DNA of 64,000 bases from an uncultured Photobacterium sp. (GCF_947502415.1 NZ_CANMZV010000014.1:1-64000), one strand, 5' to 3'. Counted from the first letter of the stretch, positions 38,336 through 48,474 are shown. Made by a program: numbers and translations. The notes: generated from the sequence alone by a model not told the origin.

Positions 38336-39288
38336 TTACACCACGTTCTGTGGTTTGCCTTCAATAAACTGATTGATGTTATCGATGAGCTGGTTGACTA
38401 GGGCCTGAATGGCCGAGTCAGACCCCCTGGCTACATGCGGGCTAAGTAGCAGGTTTGGCAGATGCGTATTAGCAATCAGCGGGTTTGTCTCATCGGCTGG
38501 CTCCTGAGTAAAGACATCCACTCCGGCTCCGGCAATCTTGTCATTTATCAAGGCGTCAACCAGAGCTTGTTCGTCGACTAAACCACCCCGGCCGGTATTG
38601 ATTAGCAGGCTGGATGGTTTCATACTTTCCAGTTCCTTTGCCCCAATCAGGTTGGTGGTCTGCACTGTCAACGGACAGTGAAGGGTGAGTACATCAGCCC
38701 GGGTTATGACTTCGGTAAAAGGCGTGTAACCTTCTCGGCATGACTGTTTTCCCTTATGTTCAGCAAACAGCACCTTCATCCCCAGCGCTTGAGCTAGCTT
38801 GGCAACTGTCAGCCCCAGATTGCCGCCGCCGATGATCCCCAGTGTAGCGCCGTTGATATCTCCAATTGGGTGAGTAAAAAAACAAAACTGTTTTTCCTGC
38901 TGCCAGACTCCGTTTGCTATATCTCGATGGTAACCCATCAGGTTACGTCGCAGGGCAAACATCATTGTTATCACATGTTCCGGAACTGAATTGGTGGCAT
39001 AGCCGCGGATATTGCTCACCACAATTTTGTTTTTTTGCAGTAGTCGAGATCGACATTGTTGGTACCGGTAGCTGCGATCGCAATCATGTTTAATTTTGGC
39101 AGTTGGCTGAGGATATTGGCATCCAGCACTACTTTATTGGTGATGGCGATGGTGGCCTCTTGTAGCCGTTCGACAATTTGTTCGGGAGTGGTTGTCGGGT
39201 ATTCCAGCCATTGATGGTCAATATGCGGTCGTGGGAGCTGGATATGTGCGGGAATCGTGGCACGGTCAAGAAAGACGATTGTTTCCAT
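38336..39288 (-). pseudogene. D-2-hydroxyacid dehydrogenase, interrupted by a one-base frameshift
   Basis: The N-terminal part (from ATG 39288, METIVFLDRATIPAHIQ) ends at a TGA after DLDYCKK; the rest continues in the next frame as KIVVSNIRGYATNSVPEHV to 38336. The break is at a run of seven A on the minus strand (39030-39036); eight would restore a single frame of 317 codons, the normal family length. The NAD site GIIGGGNLG and the catalytic Arg (NTGRGGL), Glu (TQEP) and His (SPHVA) are all intact. So this is a very recent mutation, a sequencing error, or a gene using slippage. Relatives are glycerate/hydroxypyruvate-type dehydrogenases; the substrate is unknown. Confidence 0.88.
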
Positions 39289-39307
39289 ACGTTTGGCTTT
39301 TGTTGGT

Positions 39308-39346
39308 GAGGTTAGTGTTAGTGTTAGTGTAGTTAACACTAACCTC
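39308..39346. repeat. Perfect 13-bp inverted repeat with GTTAGT hexamer repeats
   Basis: GAGGTTAGTGTTA (39308-39320) and its complement TAACACTAACCTC (39334-39346) flank a centre that repeats the GTTAGT unit, so several alternative pairings exist. It lies between rluA and the dehydrogenase start with no T run, which fits an operator or leader structure. Confidence 0.6.
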
Positions 39347-39371
39347 TATACTGTGAAATTCAAAAGCGTGC

Positions 39372-40091
39372 TCAAGCCTTGTCGCTGGATATTTGATCCG
39401 GCAGCGTTTTGTGCGGTGCATCAGGGTAGAAATCACACGGGGCAAACAGGTGCATTGGCTCGCCTGTCGCGGGTTGGGAGAACGTCAGTTCAGCGGCATG
39501 AAGCTGTAGGCGTGGTACGCATTCTCTGGCTTCTTCATGGGCATAGAATTCATCTCCCAGAATAGGGTGGCCAAGTGCCAGCATATGGACTCGTAGCTGG
39601 TGGGAACGGCCCGTTACCGGACGCAGGCGAACCAGCGTGCTGTTTTCATCGCGGGAGATGACTTGGAAGTGGGTCACAGACGGTTTACCGTCCTCGAAGC
39701 AGACTTTTTGCATCGGGCGGTTTGGCCAGTCACAGATCAGCGGTAGATCAACCGTTCCGCTGTCTTGCTCCATACGGCCCCATACTCGGGCGTAGTAGAC
39801 CTTTTCTGTTTCGCGCTCTCTGAATTGTTTGTGCAGATTGCGCTCGGAATCTTTGTTGATTGCCAGCATGATCAGTCCCGAAGTCGCCATGTCGAGTCGG
39901 TGAACAAGGTGGGCTTGTTCTTGATCCCGCAGTACCCGACTATAGACACTATCATGGTGTTTCGGATCCCGTCCCGGGTTGGATAACAGCCCTGATGGTT
40001 TGTTTAGCGCAATAATGTCATTGTCGAGGTGCAAAATATCGAGCCAAGGATCTGTTGGCGGATGATATTCCGGCATAGGCGTTGGTTTCAT
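39372..40091 (-). CDS. rluA: Dual-specificity 23S rRNA/tRNA pseudouridine synthase RluA
   Basis: 239 residues. The catalytic motif HRLDMATSGL carries the essential Asp, and LNKPSGLLSNPG and RPVTGRSHQLRVHM are RluA-family signatures. No S4 domain, and the short length fits RluA over RluC/D. It modifies U746 of 23S rRNA and U32 of tRNAs in E. coli. Downstream of rapA beyond that gene's terminator. Confidence 0.92.
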   Translation of the reverse strand: MKPTPMPEYHPPTDPWLDILHLDNDIIALNKPSGLLSNPGRDPKHHDSVYSRVLRDQEQAHLVHRLDMATSGLIMLAINKDSERNLHKQFRERETEKVYYARVWGRMEQDSGTVDLPLICDWPNRPMQKVCFEDGKPSVTHFQVISRDENSTLVRLRPVTGRSHQLRVHMLALGHPILGDEFYAHEEARECVPRLQLHAAELTFSQPATGEPMHLFAPCDFYPDAPHKTLPDQISSDKA

Positions 40092-40171
40092 GTTTCACTC
40101 GGGCTTACTGGGTTATGAAGCTGAGCATCATACCACTTTCCCGGTTAGGGTTAACCAGGGCCGAAAGAAAA

Positions 40172-40206
40172 CCGCCCGACAGGGATCCTGTCGGGCGGCT
40201 ATTTTT
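40172..40206 (-). terminator. Strong terminator between rapA and rluA
   Basis: A 12-bp perfect stem CCGCCCGACAGG/CCTGTCGGGCGG with a GAT loop. Minus-strand continuation TTTTCTTTC fits termination of rapA; the plus strand also has ATTTTTG. Confidence 0.9.
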
Positions 40207-40230
40207 GCACTGGACTTTGGTGTTGGCGGG

Positions 40231-43149
40231 TTAGCCGTGGCTGACTACAATCAGGCGTAGCGAGTCCAGCTGAACCTGGGCCTTGGCAATGTAGGCTGTC
40301 AGATCCTGGATTTGAGATTCGATCAGTTCCAGCTCGTCATCACGGATGTTCGGGTTGACCGCTTTCAGTGCCTGCAGGCGATCCAGCTCGGCGCGCAGGT
40401 TGGCTTCCATCTCGCTTTGAGCTGCATCACGTACGCTGACCAGTTCTTTAGCCACCGCTTTTTCTGCATGTTCGATCAGAACATGAATATCCTTCTGTAC
40501 CGAGTTAACCAGCTTGCTGCCAAGGTGGCGGTTAACCGGACTCAGCTGGCGGTTGAAGCCTTCGAATTCCACGTTGGCCGACAGATTATTGCCTTTGGCA
40601 TCAAGTAGGATGCGGATTGGCGTTTTAGGCAGGAAGCGGGCAATACCAGACTGTTTAGGTGCCTGTGCATCGACGACATAAACCAGCTCAAGCAACAGGG
40701 TACCAGCCGGTAGCGCCTTGTTCTTCAGCAGTGATACGGCAGTTGTGCCAACACCTTCAGATAGCAGCAGGTCGATGCCGCCCTGGATCATCGGGTGCTC
40801 CCAGCTGATGAAGTGCATATCTTCGCGTGACAGTGCGGTATCACGCTCGAAAGTAATGGTGCACCCATCGTATGGCAGGCCAGGGTAGCTGGCGACCATC
40901 ATGTGTTCGGATGGCGTAACGACAATGGCATTCTCGCCTTTGTCATCCTGGTTCAGGCCGATGGTATCGAACAGGCCAAGGGCAAAGGTTACCAGGTTGG
41001 TGTCACCGTCTTTGGATGCAATGCTCTCTACTAGTTCATGAGCTTTGTCGCCACCGTTGGAGTGGATTTCCAGCAGGCGGTCGCGGCCTTGTTCCAGCTT
41101 CGACTTGAGTTCCTTGTGCATGTCTGCGCTGCGTTCGATCAGCTGCTCCAGCGCTTCCTCGTCGTGCTTCTCGCTTGCTAACAGGCTGATAAGGTCACTG
41201 CTGAAGGCATCGTAGATAGCACGGCCTGTCGGGCAGGTTTCCTCAAAGGCATTCAGTCCTTCATTGTACCAGCGTGCCAGCAGGGCCTGTGAAGTGCCTT
41301 GAAGGTGCGGTACATGGATTTCGATATCGCGTTGCTGACCGATACGGTCCAGGCGGCCGATACGTTGTTCAAGCAAATCCGGGTTATTCGGCAGGTCAAA
41401 CATCACCAGCTGGTTAGCAAACTGGAAGTTGCGACCTTCAGAACCGATTTCTGAACATAGCAGTACCTGGGCGCCGTCCTCGTCCTGGGCGAAGTAAGCT
41501 GCTGCTTTGTCGCGCTCGATAATGGACATGCCTTCGTGGAAGACAGTTGCACGGATCCCTTCGCGTTCGCGCAGGGCTTGCTCCAGCGTCAGCGCTGTCT
41601 GGGCACGGGAGCAGATCACCAGAACCTTTTCATTGCGGTTGGCTTTGAGCATATCCAGCAGCCAGTTGACGCGTGGGTCAAAGTTCCACCAGGTGGCTGA
41701 TTCGCCTTCAAACTCCTGGTAAATATCTTCCGGATATAGCAGTTTAATCGCTTTTTGCTCATCGGATACCTTGCCAGCCATCATTCCGGCAACACGCATT
41801 GCGGTTTGGTACTGGCTTGGCAGAGCTAGTGGGTACATGTTCAGATGACGCTGCGGGAAGCCTTTAACGGCTGCACGGGTGTTACGGAACAGCACGCGGC
41901 CGGTACCGTGGCGATCCATCAGGTTGTCGATAAGCTCATGGCGCACCGTTTCTTGCTGATCGTCGTCAATATCCTGAGATTCGATGATACGCAGCATCGG
42001 CTCAATATCCTGTTCCGGCAGCAGCTCTGTCAGAATGTTTTTGGCGGTATCATCAAGTTTTTCGCCTGACAGAAGGCGTGATACAGCATCGGCGACCGGT
42101 GCATACTGGCGTTCTTCTTCGACAAAGGCTTCGTAATCGTAGAAGCGGTCTGGATCTAACAGGCGCAGGCGGGCAAAGTGGCTTTCATGGCCCAGTTGCT
42201 CCGGGGTTGCTGTTAACAGCAGCACGCCCGGGGTTTTTTCTGACAGCTCTTCTACCACTTGGTATTGGCGACTAGGTTTGTCTTCGCTCCACTCTAAGTG
42301 GTGCGCTTCATCGACAACCAGCAGATCCCAGTCGGCATCCAGTGCCTGTTCGAAACGGCGGCGGCTCTTGCGCAGGAAGTCCAGTGAGCACAGTACGTAC
42401 TGGGCGGTATCAAACGGGTTAGCTGAGTCGGCGTAGGCTTCAACACAACGTTCTTCGTCAAAAATAGAGAAGTGCAGGTTGAAGCGGCGCATCATTTCGA
42501 CCAGCCACTGGTGCTGGAGTGTTTCCGGAACCAGGATAAGAATACGCTCGGCACGGCCAGACAAGACCTGCTGGTGGATAATCATACCGGCTTCGATGGT
42601 CTTACCCAGACCGACTTCATCAGCCAGTAGTACACGTGGCGCGTAGCGACGGCCAACTTCATGGGCGATAAATAGCTGGTGCGGGATCAGGCCTGCACGC
42701 ATACCACACAGACCGCGAAGCGAACTCTTGTGCTGTTCGTACTGGTTTTTCAGTGCGCGGTAACGTAGGGCGAATCGATCCATACGGTCGATTTGGCCGG
42801 CGAACAGCTTGTCCTGTGGTTTGTTGAAACGAATTTGGTGGCTGAGGAAGATTTCGCGTAGCTGAACATTTTCTTCTTCGGTATCTGTACGTGTTCCGAT
42901 GTAAGTGAACACGCCGCCATCTTCTTCGACCTGCTCTACTTTCAGTGACCAGCCTTCATGGCTTTCAACCACATCGCCGACATTAAACATTACGCGGGTC
43001 ACGGGAGCATCATTTCGAGAGTACAGGCGGTTCTCCTCACTGGCGGAGAACATTAAGGAAACAGTGCGGGCGTCGACCGCAACAACTGTACCTAAACCCA
43101 GATCACTTTCAGTATCACTGATCCAACGTTGGCCCAAAGCAAATGGCAT
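40231..43149 (-). CDS. rapA: RNA polymerase-associated helicase-like ATPase RapA
   Basis: 972 residues (E. coli 968). N-terminal Tudor-like domains (1-110), then SWI2/SNF2 motor with Walker [14 protein letters not shown] (about 175-188), DEAH box [10 protein letters not shown] (about 279-288) and C-terminal helicase motif with GRLDRIGQ. It recycles RNA polymerase after transcription. Monocistronic by appearance, with a terminator behind it and a divergent promoter region ahead. Confidence 0.96.
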   Translation of the reverse strand: MPFALGQRWISDTESDLGLGTVVAVDARTVSLMFSASEENRLYSRNDAPVTRVMFNVGDVVESHEGWSLKVEQVEEDGGVFTYIGTRTDTEEENVQLREIFLSHQIRFNKPQDKLFAGQIDRMDRFALRYRALKNQYEQHKSSLRGLCGMRAGLIPHQLFIAHEVGRRYAPRVLLADEVGLGKTIEAGMIIHQQVLSGRAERILILVPETLQHQWLVEMMRRFNLHFSIFDEERCVEAYADSANPFDTAQYVLCSLDFLRKSRRRFEQALDADWDLLVVDEAHHLEWSEDKPSRQYQVVEELSEKTPGVLLLTATPEQLGHESHFARLRLLDPDRFYDYEAFVEEERQYAPVADAVSRLLSGEKLDDTAKNILTELLPEQDIEPMLRIIESQDIDDDQQETVRHELIDNLMDRHGTGRVLFRNTRAAVKGFPQRHLNMYPLALPSQYQTAMRVAGMMAGKVSDEQKAIKLLYPEDIYQEFEGESATWWNFDPRVNWLLDMLKANRNEKVLVICSRAQTALTLEQALREREGIRATVFHEGMSIIERDKAAAYFAQDEDGAQVLLCSEIGSEGRNFQFANQLVMFDLPNNPDLLEQRIGRLDRIGQQRDIEIHVPHLQGTSQALLARWYNEGLNAFEETCPTGRAIYDAFSSDLISLLASEKHDEEALEQLIERSADMHKELKSKLEQGRDRLLEIHSNGGDKAHELVESIASKDGDTNLVTFALGLFDTIGLNQDDKGENAIVVTPSEHMMVASYPGLPYDGCTITFERDTALSREDMHFISWEHPMIQGGIDLLLSEGVGTTAVSLLKNKALPAGTLLLELVYVVDAQAPKQSGIARFLPKTPIRILLDAKGNNLSANVEFEGFNRQLSPVNRHLGSKLVNSVQKDIHVLIEHAEKAVAKELVSVRDAAQSEMEANLRAELDRLQALKAVNPNIRDDELELIESQIQDLTAYIAKAQVQLDSLRLIVVSHG

Positions 43150-43456
43150 AGTGGTTAAAACCTTCTAATTATTTGATATTAATGAGAATGCTAAGCCGAT
43201 GCCCTAACATTTTTGAACTACACTGAGGTTAAGTGTAAGCCAGAATTCGCACCGGTAAAAAAGGGGAGTTATGTTACTGCATGCTGTGATTAAGGTCACG
43301 GCGAAAGTGACCTTGATCCAACAAACTATTTTAGGTGTGAGTGTCACAATTTTTTAATTATCTCCGGTCATAAATAGTAAGCAGGTTAATTTGGCGTACG
43401 CTAAAAGAAGGATGGCATATTGATTTTGCCGTCTGATTGTTACCTAGGAGGTACCT
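43150..43456. other. Divergent rapA/phoH region
   Basis: 307 bases. They hold a perfect 8-bp hairpin AAGGTCAC/GTGACCTT with a seven-base loop (43292-43314) and a possible 28-codon ORF across it (listed separately). The last bases hold the exceptional phoH ribosome site TAGGAGG. Confidence 0.5.
43271..43357 (+). CDS. Doubtful 28-codon ORF upstream of phoH
   Basis: ATG follows AAAAGGGGAGTT, a good ribosome sequence but with tight spacing. The peptide starts MLLHAVIKVTAKVTL and is amphipathic or hydrophobic. The perfect hairpin at 43292-43314 lies within it. It might be a leader peptide for phoH or chance; I do not recognise it. Confidence 0.2.
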   Translation: MLLHAVIKVTAKVTLIQQTILGVSVTIF

Positions 43457-44833
43457 ATGGACGCAGTTGAACGCAAAATTTTTGTATTGGATACGAACAT
43501 TCTGCTTCACGAGCCCCTCGCTATTTATTCATTCAAAGAGCACGATGTCGTCATCCCGATGACCGTGCTGGAAGAGTTGGATCGCATCAAGGACAGTAAG
43601 CGCGATATATCACGAGATGCCCGCGTGGCTATTCGGGCCTTGGAAGATATTTTCCGAGATGCGACGCCGGAGCAGATTGCTGCCGGGATCCCTTTTGCCG
43701 AACAAGCAGAAAATCAGGGCACGATTGCCATTTTTGCTGACTATGAAGTGACAGAGACGGTTCATGCTTTTGCCGATAAGGCCGGTGATAACCGGATCTT
43801 GAACGGGGTGCTTTATTTGCAGGCCGAGCATGCGCCGAGGGAAGTGGTGCTGATCACCAAGGATATCAACATGCGGCTGCGCGCCAAGGGGGCCGGGGTC
43901 TACAATGTGGATGACTACCGTTCGGATCAGGTGGTCGATGATGTGAAGCTGCTGACCAAGGGGTATTACCAGTATCCGGGTGAGTTTTGGGAGCGGGTCG
44001 GCGAGTGCCAGTCTGAGAGCCAGGGGCGTTCGACGCTGCATACCTTGCCTTCAGAGCTTTTTGATAAACCATTTATCAACCAGTACTTGTTGGATGAAAG
44101 TTCGGATTTTGCCGCACGGATAAAGGTTATTGACGGTGTGAGCGTGACCTTGAAAGATATCGGCCAGGAGCGATTGATGAGCCGCCAGGCCTGGGGCATT
44201 CATCCGAAAAATATTTATCAGGGTATGGCCATGGATGCGATGATGGATCCGGATATTGACCTGGTGATCCTGACTGGCCCTGCAGGCTGTGGTAAGACTA
44301 TCCTGGCGATGGCGGCAGCCCTGGAGCAGGTGATAGAAAAAGGAATGTACGACAAGATCATTGTGACTCGTAATACCCCGGAAATCGCGGAATCTATCGG
44401 CTTCCTGCCGGGTACCGAAGAAGAAAAAATGATGCCATGGCTGGCAGCTGTGACCGATACCATGGAAGCGCTTCACAAACACGATGTCTGTACTGATGGC
44501 TCGATGAAGTACATTTATGACAAAGCCAATATTCAATTCAAGTCGATTAACTTTATGCGCGGACGCTCAATTCAGAATGCCTTTGTATTGCTGGATGAGT
44601 GTCAGAATTTAACCGCCTCCCAGATCAAGACGATAATTACCCGTTGTGGGGAAGGCACCAAGATTGTCTGTTCCGGTAACCTGGCGCAAATTGACTCCAG
44701 TTACCTTTCTCCGGTGACCTCGGGTTTAACGTACATCGTTGAGCGTTTTAAGAATTTCGAGGGCAGTGCCAACATCTATCTCGACGGTGTCATTCGCAGC
44801 CGTTTGGCCGAATTTGCGGAAGAGAATTTATAA
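43457..44833 (+). CDS. PhoH family protein: PIN domain fused to PhoH ATPase (YlaK/PhoH2-like)
   Basis: 458 residues. N-terminal PIN domain (about 1-150): KIFVLDTNILLHEP and later acidic residues (EELDRIKD, DNRILNGV) supply the metal-binding carboxylates of a ribonuclease. C-terminal PhoH domain: Walker A TGPAGCGKTIL (about 272-282) and Walker B FVLLDECQN. Fusions of this type act as RNA helicase/ribonucleases in other bacteria. AGGAGGTACCT before the ATG indicates strong translation. Convergent with thiQ. Confidence 0.93.
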   Translation: MDAVERKIFVLDTNILLHEPLAIYSFKEHDVVIPMTVLEELDRIKDSKRDISRDARVAIRALEDIFRDATPEQIAAGIPFAEQAENQGTIAIFADYEVTETVHAFADKAGDNRILNGVLYLQAEHAPREVVLITKDINMRLRAKGAGVYNVDDYRSDQVVDDVKLLTKGYYQYPGEFWERVGECQSESQGRSTLHTLPSELFDKPFINQYLLDESSDFAARIKVIDGVSVTLKDIGQERLMSRQAWGIHPKNIYQGMAMDAMMDPDIDLVILTGPAGCGKTILAMAAALEQVIEKGMYDKIIVTRNTPEIAESIGFLPGTEEEKMMPWLAAVTDTMEALHKHDVCTDGSMKYIYDKANIQFKSINFMRGRSIQNAFVLLDECQNLTASQIKTIITRCGEGTKIVCSGNLAQIDSSYLSPVTSGLTYIVERFKNFEGSANIYLDGVIRSRLAEFAEENL

Positions 44834-44930
44834 TTTCCCACTCATTTCAAATGACGAGATTCGAGGAGCAAGAGGAAGAGTTCTTGCTCCCATATCAATG
44901 GTTGGGATACCCGCTGTTATTTTTTATTTC

Positions 44931-45665
44931 TTATTGGTCATAGCCTAAATATTTCTTCAGCTCTTCATCTTCAGGCTGGGTGAGCAACGCCTTACTGTCG
45001 CCGAATACCTTGATACTGCCGTTGCAGATAAAGGCACACTTGTCGGCAATTTTCAGGGCATCTTCCGGGTTATGGGTCACCATGAGTACTGTCGTTTGCT
45101 GTTCTTCTGCGAGATTTCTGACTAGTTCCAGCATCTCTTTACGCAAGGCCGGGTCAAGGGCTGAAAATGGCTCGTCAAGCAACAGCAGTGGACGTTTCCT
45201 GATCAGGCAGCGAGCCAGGGCTACGCGTTGTTTCTGGCCGCCGGATAGCTGCTCCGGCAGGCGGTCGAGGTATTGCTTGATCCCGACTCGGGTCGCTGCG
45301 GCCTGGATGTTTTCCTTATCTTCCTGACTGAGTTTGAGTCCGGGATTCAGGCCCAGACCAATATTTTCGAAGACTGTCAGGTGGGGAAACAGGTTGTGAT
45401 CCTGGAACAGCAAAGAGAGTGGTCGCTCTGATGGAAGTTGGCGCTCGATGGCCTGCCCGGCAATAGTGAGCTCTCCGCTATCGGGCTTTAGAAATCCGGC
45501 AACCATTGCCAGCAAGGTGCTCTTGCCAGCCCCACTTGGGCCGATAAGGGCTACAATCTCTCCGGTATTTACTGTGAGATCAAAGGTGTGTCGTGTGCTG
45601 CCTGCCTGTTGTGACAGGCCTGGTTGGCAATAGCTGTGACTGAGGTGTTTTAGGGTCAGCATCAT
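44931..45665 (-). CDS. thiQ: Thiamine ABC transporter ATP-binding protein
   Basis: 244 residues with Walker A GPSGAGKST, signature LSGGQKQRVALARC and Walker B LLLLDEPFSALD. It powers thiamine/TPP import. Its ATG overlaps the thiP stop by 4 bases. Last gene of the riboswitch-controlled thiBPQ operon. Confidence 0.92.
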   Translation of the reverse strand: MMLTLKHLSHSYCQPGLSQQAGSTRHTFDLTVNTGEIVALIGPSGAGKSTLLAMVAGFLKPDSGELTIAGQAIERQLPSERPLSLLFQDHNLFPHLTVFENIGLGLNPGLKLSQEDKENIQAAATRVGIKQYLDRLPEQLSGGQKQRVALARCLIRKRPLLLLDEPFSALDPALRKEMLELVRNLAEEQQTTVLMVTHNPEDALKIADKCAFICNGSIKVFGDSKALLTQPEDEELKKYLGYDQ

Positions 45666-47251
45666 GGTGTCCGGATCAGAATTTTTTCAACCAGGGTAAA
45701 GAGTCCCAGGCTCAGAAGTAGCAGGATTAGCGCGGCAACGGCTGCAGCATCCATCTGGTAGCTGCCCATGAGCTGGAACAGGTAGAGCTGCAGGGTTTGG
45801 AAGTCCTTGCTGCCAAATAAGGCGATTGCTCCCAGATCACCTAACGAGAGTACAAAGCCTATCGCTAGCGCCTGGGCGAGCGGTTTGCGTAGGGCGCGCC
45901 ATTCCACGAGTCGCAACCGGGATAGTCCGTGCATTCCCAGGCTCTGGCAGAGCGGATTGTATTGTTGGGCGATGTGCAGCATTGGCTGACTCAAGGTCTT
46001 GATGACATAAGGTAGCGCCATCAGGGCATTGACACTGACGACCACCCAGAAAGCCGCGGCAAAGGCATCGGTATACTGGCGTAGCAGCAGGAAGATCCCG
46101 GTACTGAGCACCAGCCCAGGAGTAACGAGGATGATAGTGCCGAGCAGCTCTATACCATCTGCCGGTAAGGTTTTCTTTTGTAGCCGCCAGTGGCGGCTTG
46201 TCAGCAGAATTGCGATGCCAGCGGTTACCGCGGCGATGCAGGATAGCATAGCGATTTTCAGTGAGTTCATCATTGCCTGCCATAGTGCCGGTTCGGCCAG
46301 TAGAACAGGGAGTTGACTGTTAAGGCCTGCGCTGACGACGGCCAGCATTGGCGGCAGTACCAACAAGATAGCAAAGCCTATCCACAGCCCGTCCCATGCC
46401 TTGGCTTGCCAGCTATCATGAAGGTAAAGAGGATGCAGGGACGCGGAGCCGCTGAGCGTTGATAACGGCTTGGCAAAGCGCTGGGTTAGTAGAACCAAGC
46501 TGCTGCAGATGAGCATTTGCCATAGGGCAAGGATTGCTCCGCCAGCGAGATCGAAGTCGTAGCGCAGGGCCTGATATATTGCCAGCTCTATGGTGGTGGC
46601 TTTGGGGCCTCCGCCTAGCGACATGATCACGGCAAAGCTGGTAAAACACAGCATGAAGATCAGGCCGATCACATGGGGTAACTGTTGGCGCAGTCGCGGC
46701 CAACCAATGAAACGAAATTTGTGCCAGCCTCGGATACCGAGATGAGTCGCCAGCTGATGTTGTTCGAACGGGATCCCCTCCAGGCTTTGCAGCAGTAAAC
46801 GGGTAGCCAGTGGGAAGTTGAGAAATACATGGGCCAGCAAGATGCCGTTCAGGCCATAGATGGAAAAAGGCAGGGGCTCTCCGTTAGCCTGGAAAAATTC
46901 AGCCAGCAGGCCGCTCTTACCGTAGATTGCCAGCAGGCCGAACACCGCAACCAGAACGGGCAGTACCAGGGTCATGGCAAATAGCCGTAGCAGCAGGTTT
47001 CGACCGGGAAACTGGCGGCGCGAGAAGGCGTAGGCGGCAGGAATGGCTGGGATAATGCTGAGCAGTGTCGACAGCAGTGCCTGATAGAAACTGAATCCGG
47101 CGACGTGGCGCAGGTAGGGATCATGCCAGATAAGAAACGGGCTTAGCTCGTTGGCCTGGCTGATCAGGGCGCTGATGGCACTGAGCACCAGGGCGACAAT
47201 CAGCCCGGCAGACAGGATGCCGGGCAAAGTTTGGGTAACACGGGTATTCAA
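45662..47251 (-). CDS. thiP: Thiamine/TPP ABC transporter permease
   Basis: 529 residues with about twelve helices in two MetI-type halves; ATP-binding-subunit contact loops lie in each half (for example FEQHQLATHLGIRGWHKFR). The start appears to be TTG 47251: the frame is closed by TGA two codons upstream and no ATG is near. It lies 13 bases after thiB. Confidence 0.92.
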   Translation of the reverse strand: MNTRVTQTLPGILSAGLIVALVLSAISALISQANELSPFLIWHDPYLRHVAGFSFYQALLSTLLSIIPAIPAAYAFSRRQFPGRNLLLRLFAMTLVLPVLVAVFGLLAIYGKSGLLAEFFQANGEPLPFSIYGLNGILLAHVFLNFPLATRLLLQSLEGIPFEQHQLATHLGIRGWHKFRFIGWPRLRQQLPHVIGLIFMLCFTSFAVIMSLGGGPKATTIELAIYQALRYDFDLAGGAILALWQMLICSSLVLLTQRFAKPLSTLSGSASLHPLYLHDSWQAKAWDGLWIGFAILLVLPPMLAVVSAGLNSQLPVLLAEPALWQAMMNSLKIAMLSCIAAVTAGIAILLTSRHWRLQKKTLPADGIELLGTIILVTPGLVLSTGIFLLLRQYTDAFAAAFWVVVSVNALMALPYVIKTLSQPMLHIAQQYNPLCQSLGMHGLSRLRLVEWRALRKPLAQALAIGFVLSLGDLGAIALFGSKDFQTLQLYLFQLMGSYQMDAAAVAALILLLLSLGLFTLVEKILIRTP

Positions 47252-47264
47252 AGGTCAGTGGCCA

Positions 47265-48251
47265 TTATTGAGTCAGGGCATGTTGCCATTCACGGATCCA
47301 TCCACGACGCTGTGCTGCGATTTCCTCGGCACTGAACTCCAGCGATTTTGCCGGAAGTGTAAGCTGATCGAATCCTTTCGGCAGCGCTTGCTCGGTGACC
47401 GGGTACATCCAGTTGCCGGTTGGGATCACGGACTGGAATTCCGGCGTCAGGATGAAGGACAGGAACTGATCGGCCAGCTTCTGATTCGGGCTGCTTTTCA
47501 GTTTAGCTGCCACTTCAACCTGCATGTAGTGGCCTTCGCTGAAATTTGCGGCTTTATACTTGCTCTCATTCTCGGCAATGATGTGGTAGGCCGGAGAGGT
47601 GGTATAGGACAAGACTAAATCCGATTCGCCCTTAAGGAACATATTGTAGGCTTCCGACCAGCCTTTGGTGACAGTGACTGTCTTTTTCGCTAGCTGCTGC
47701 CAAGCGGAGTTAGCCTTGTCACCATAGATAGATTTCATCCATAGCATCAGTCCTTGGCCCGGTGTCGAGGTACGCGGATCCTGGTAGATGATACTGAGAT
47801 CGTCACGCTCAATCAGTTCAGTAAGACTTTTCGGCGGGTTAGTCAGTTTTTCAGAATCATAGACAAAGGCGAAGTAGCCGTAATCGTATGGGACGAATGT
47901 GGTGTCCGCCCAGCCATTAGGCAGGGTTACCTTGCTGGTATCGATCTGATGCTTTGCTAACAGGTTCGTTTTCTTGGCTTCACTCAGTAAGTTGTTGTCC
48001 AGACCGAGCAGGATATCGGCTTTGGTACTTTTACCTTCAAGGCGCAGGCGGTTGAGGATAGAAACGCCGTCTTCTAACGCGATAAACTCAAGGTTACAGT
48101 CGCATTGGGCCTCAAAGGCTTTTTCGATAGCCGGGCCCGGTCCCCAGTCTGAGGCAAACGAGCTGTATGTGTAGACGGTGAGTGTATCGGTCGCCGCCCA
48201 GGCTGAGCCTGCCGCCATCGATAAGGCTAAAGTCGGAAGAATTTTTTTCAC
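47265..48251 (-). CDS. thiB: Periplasmic thiamine-binding protein
   Basis: 328 residues with a signal peptide ending AWAA; TLTVYTYSSFASDWGPGPAI is the family start, followed by WSEAYNMFLKGESDLVLSYTTSP. The start codon is GTG 48251 with AGGAG at a 6-base spacing. It captures thiamine and its phosphates for ThiPQ. Controlled by the TPP riboswitch upstream. Confidence 0.93.
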   Translation of the reverse strand: MKKILPTLALSMAAGSAWAATDTLTVYTYSSFASDWGPGPAIEKAFEAQCDCNLEFIALEDGVSILNRLRLEGKSTKADILLGLDNNLLSEAKKTNLLAKHQIDTSKVTLPNGWADTTFVPYDYGYFAFVYDSEKLTNPPKSLTELIERDDLSIIYQDPRTSTPGQGLMLWMKSIYGDKANSAWQQLAKKTVTVTKGWSEAYNMFLKGESDLVLSYTTSPAYHIIAENESKYKAANFSEGHYMQVEVAAKLKSSPNQKLADQFLSFILTPEFQSVIPTGNWMYPVTEQALPKGFDQLTLPAKSLEFSAEEIAAQRRGWIREWQHALTQ

Positions 48252-48365
48252 TATGCGCTCCTGATGTCCTTGCTTCCTGCAAGGGAGATAAAAATGAGCG
48301 GCACAGGGTTGAGACAGGCGCTAAGCATCGTGCTGCAACGCTGACTGTTCGTCATTGTCTGTTTA

Positions 48366-48457
48366 TCTCAATTCCTACGCCAGCATGATCTGGTTCAGGT
48401 TCTGTGGGTTCTGCTGTTGCAATCTCAGTCTAGATTTGTGTCCAGACACCCCAATGA
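48366..48457 (-). promoter_or_regulatory. TPP (thi-box) riboswitch of thiBPQ
   Basis: On the minus strand the element opens with GGGGTGTCTGG and has the conserved CTGAGATTGCA, GAACCCACAGAACCTGA, and CAGATCATGCTGGCGTAGG blocks in the right order. TPP binding should lower expression. About 115 bases separate it from the GTG start. A small stem CCTTGC/GCAAGG (48268-48284) just upstream of the thiB ribosome site and the lack of a T-run terminator suggest translational control. Confidence 0.95.
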
Positions 48458-48468
48458 GAACGAGAGCT

Positions 48469-48474
48469 ATTGTA
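48469..48474 (-). promoter_or_regulatory. Predicted -10 of the thiBPQ promoter
   Basis: TACAAT on the minus strand (five of six consensus bases) would start RNA near 48462, right at the riboswitch 5' end. A clear -35 is not visible. Confidence 0.4.

Noticed and set aside
39016-39339. The two dehydrogenase pieces as separate genes
   Set aside because: They are contiguous parts of one protein family in adjacent frames joined at an A7 run, with no ribosome site for the second piece.
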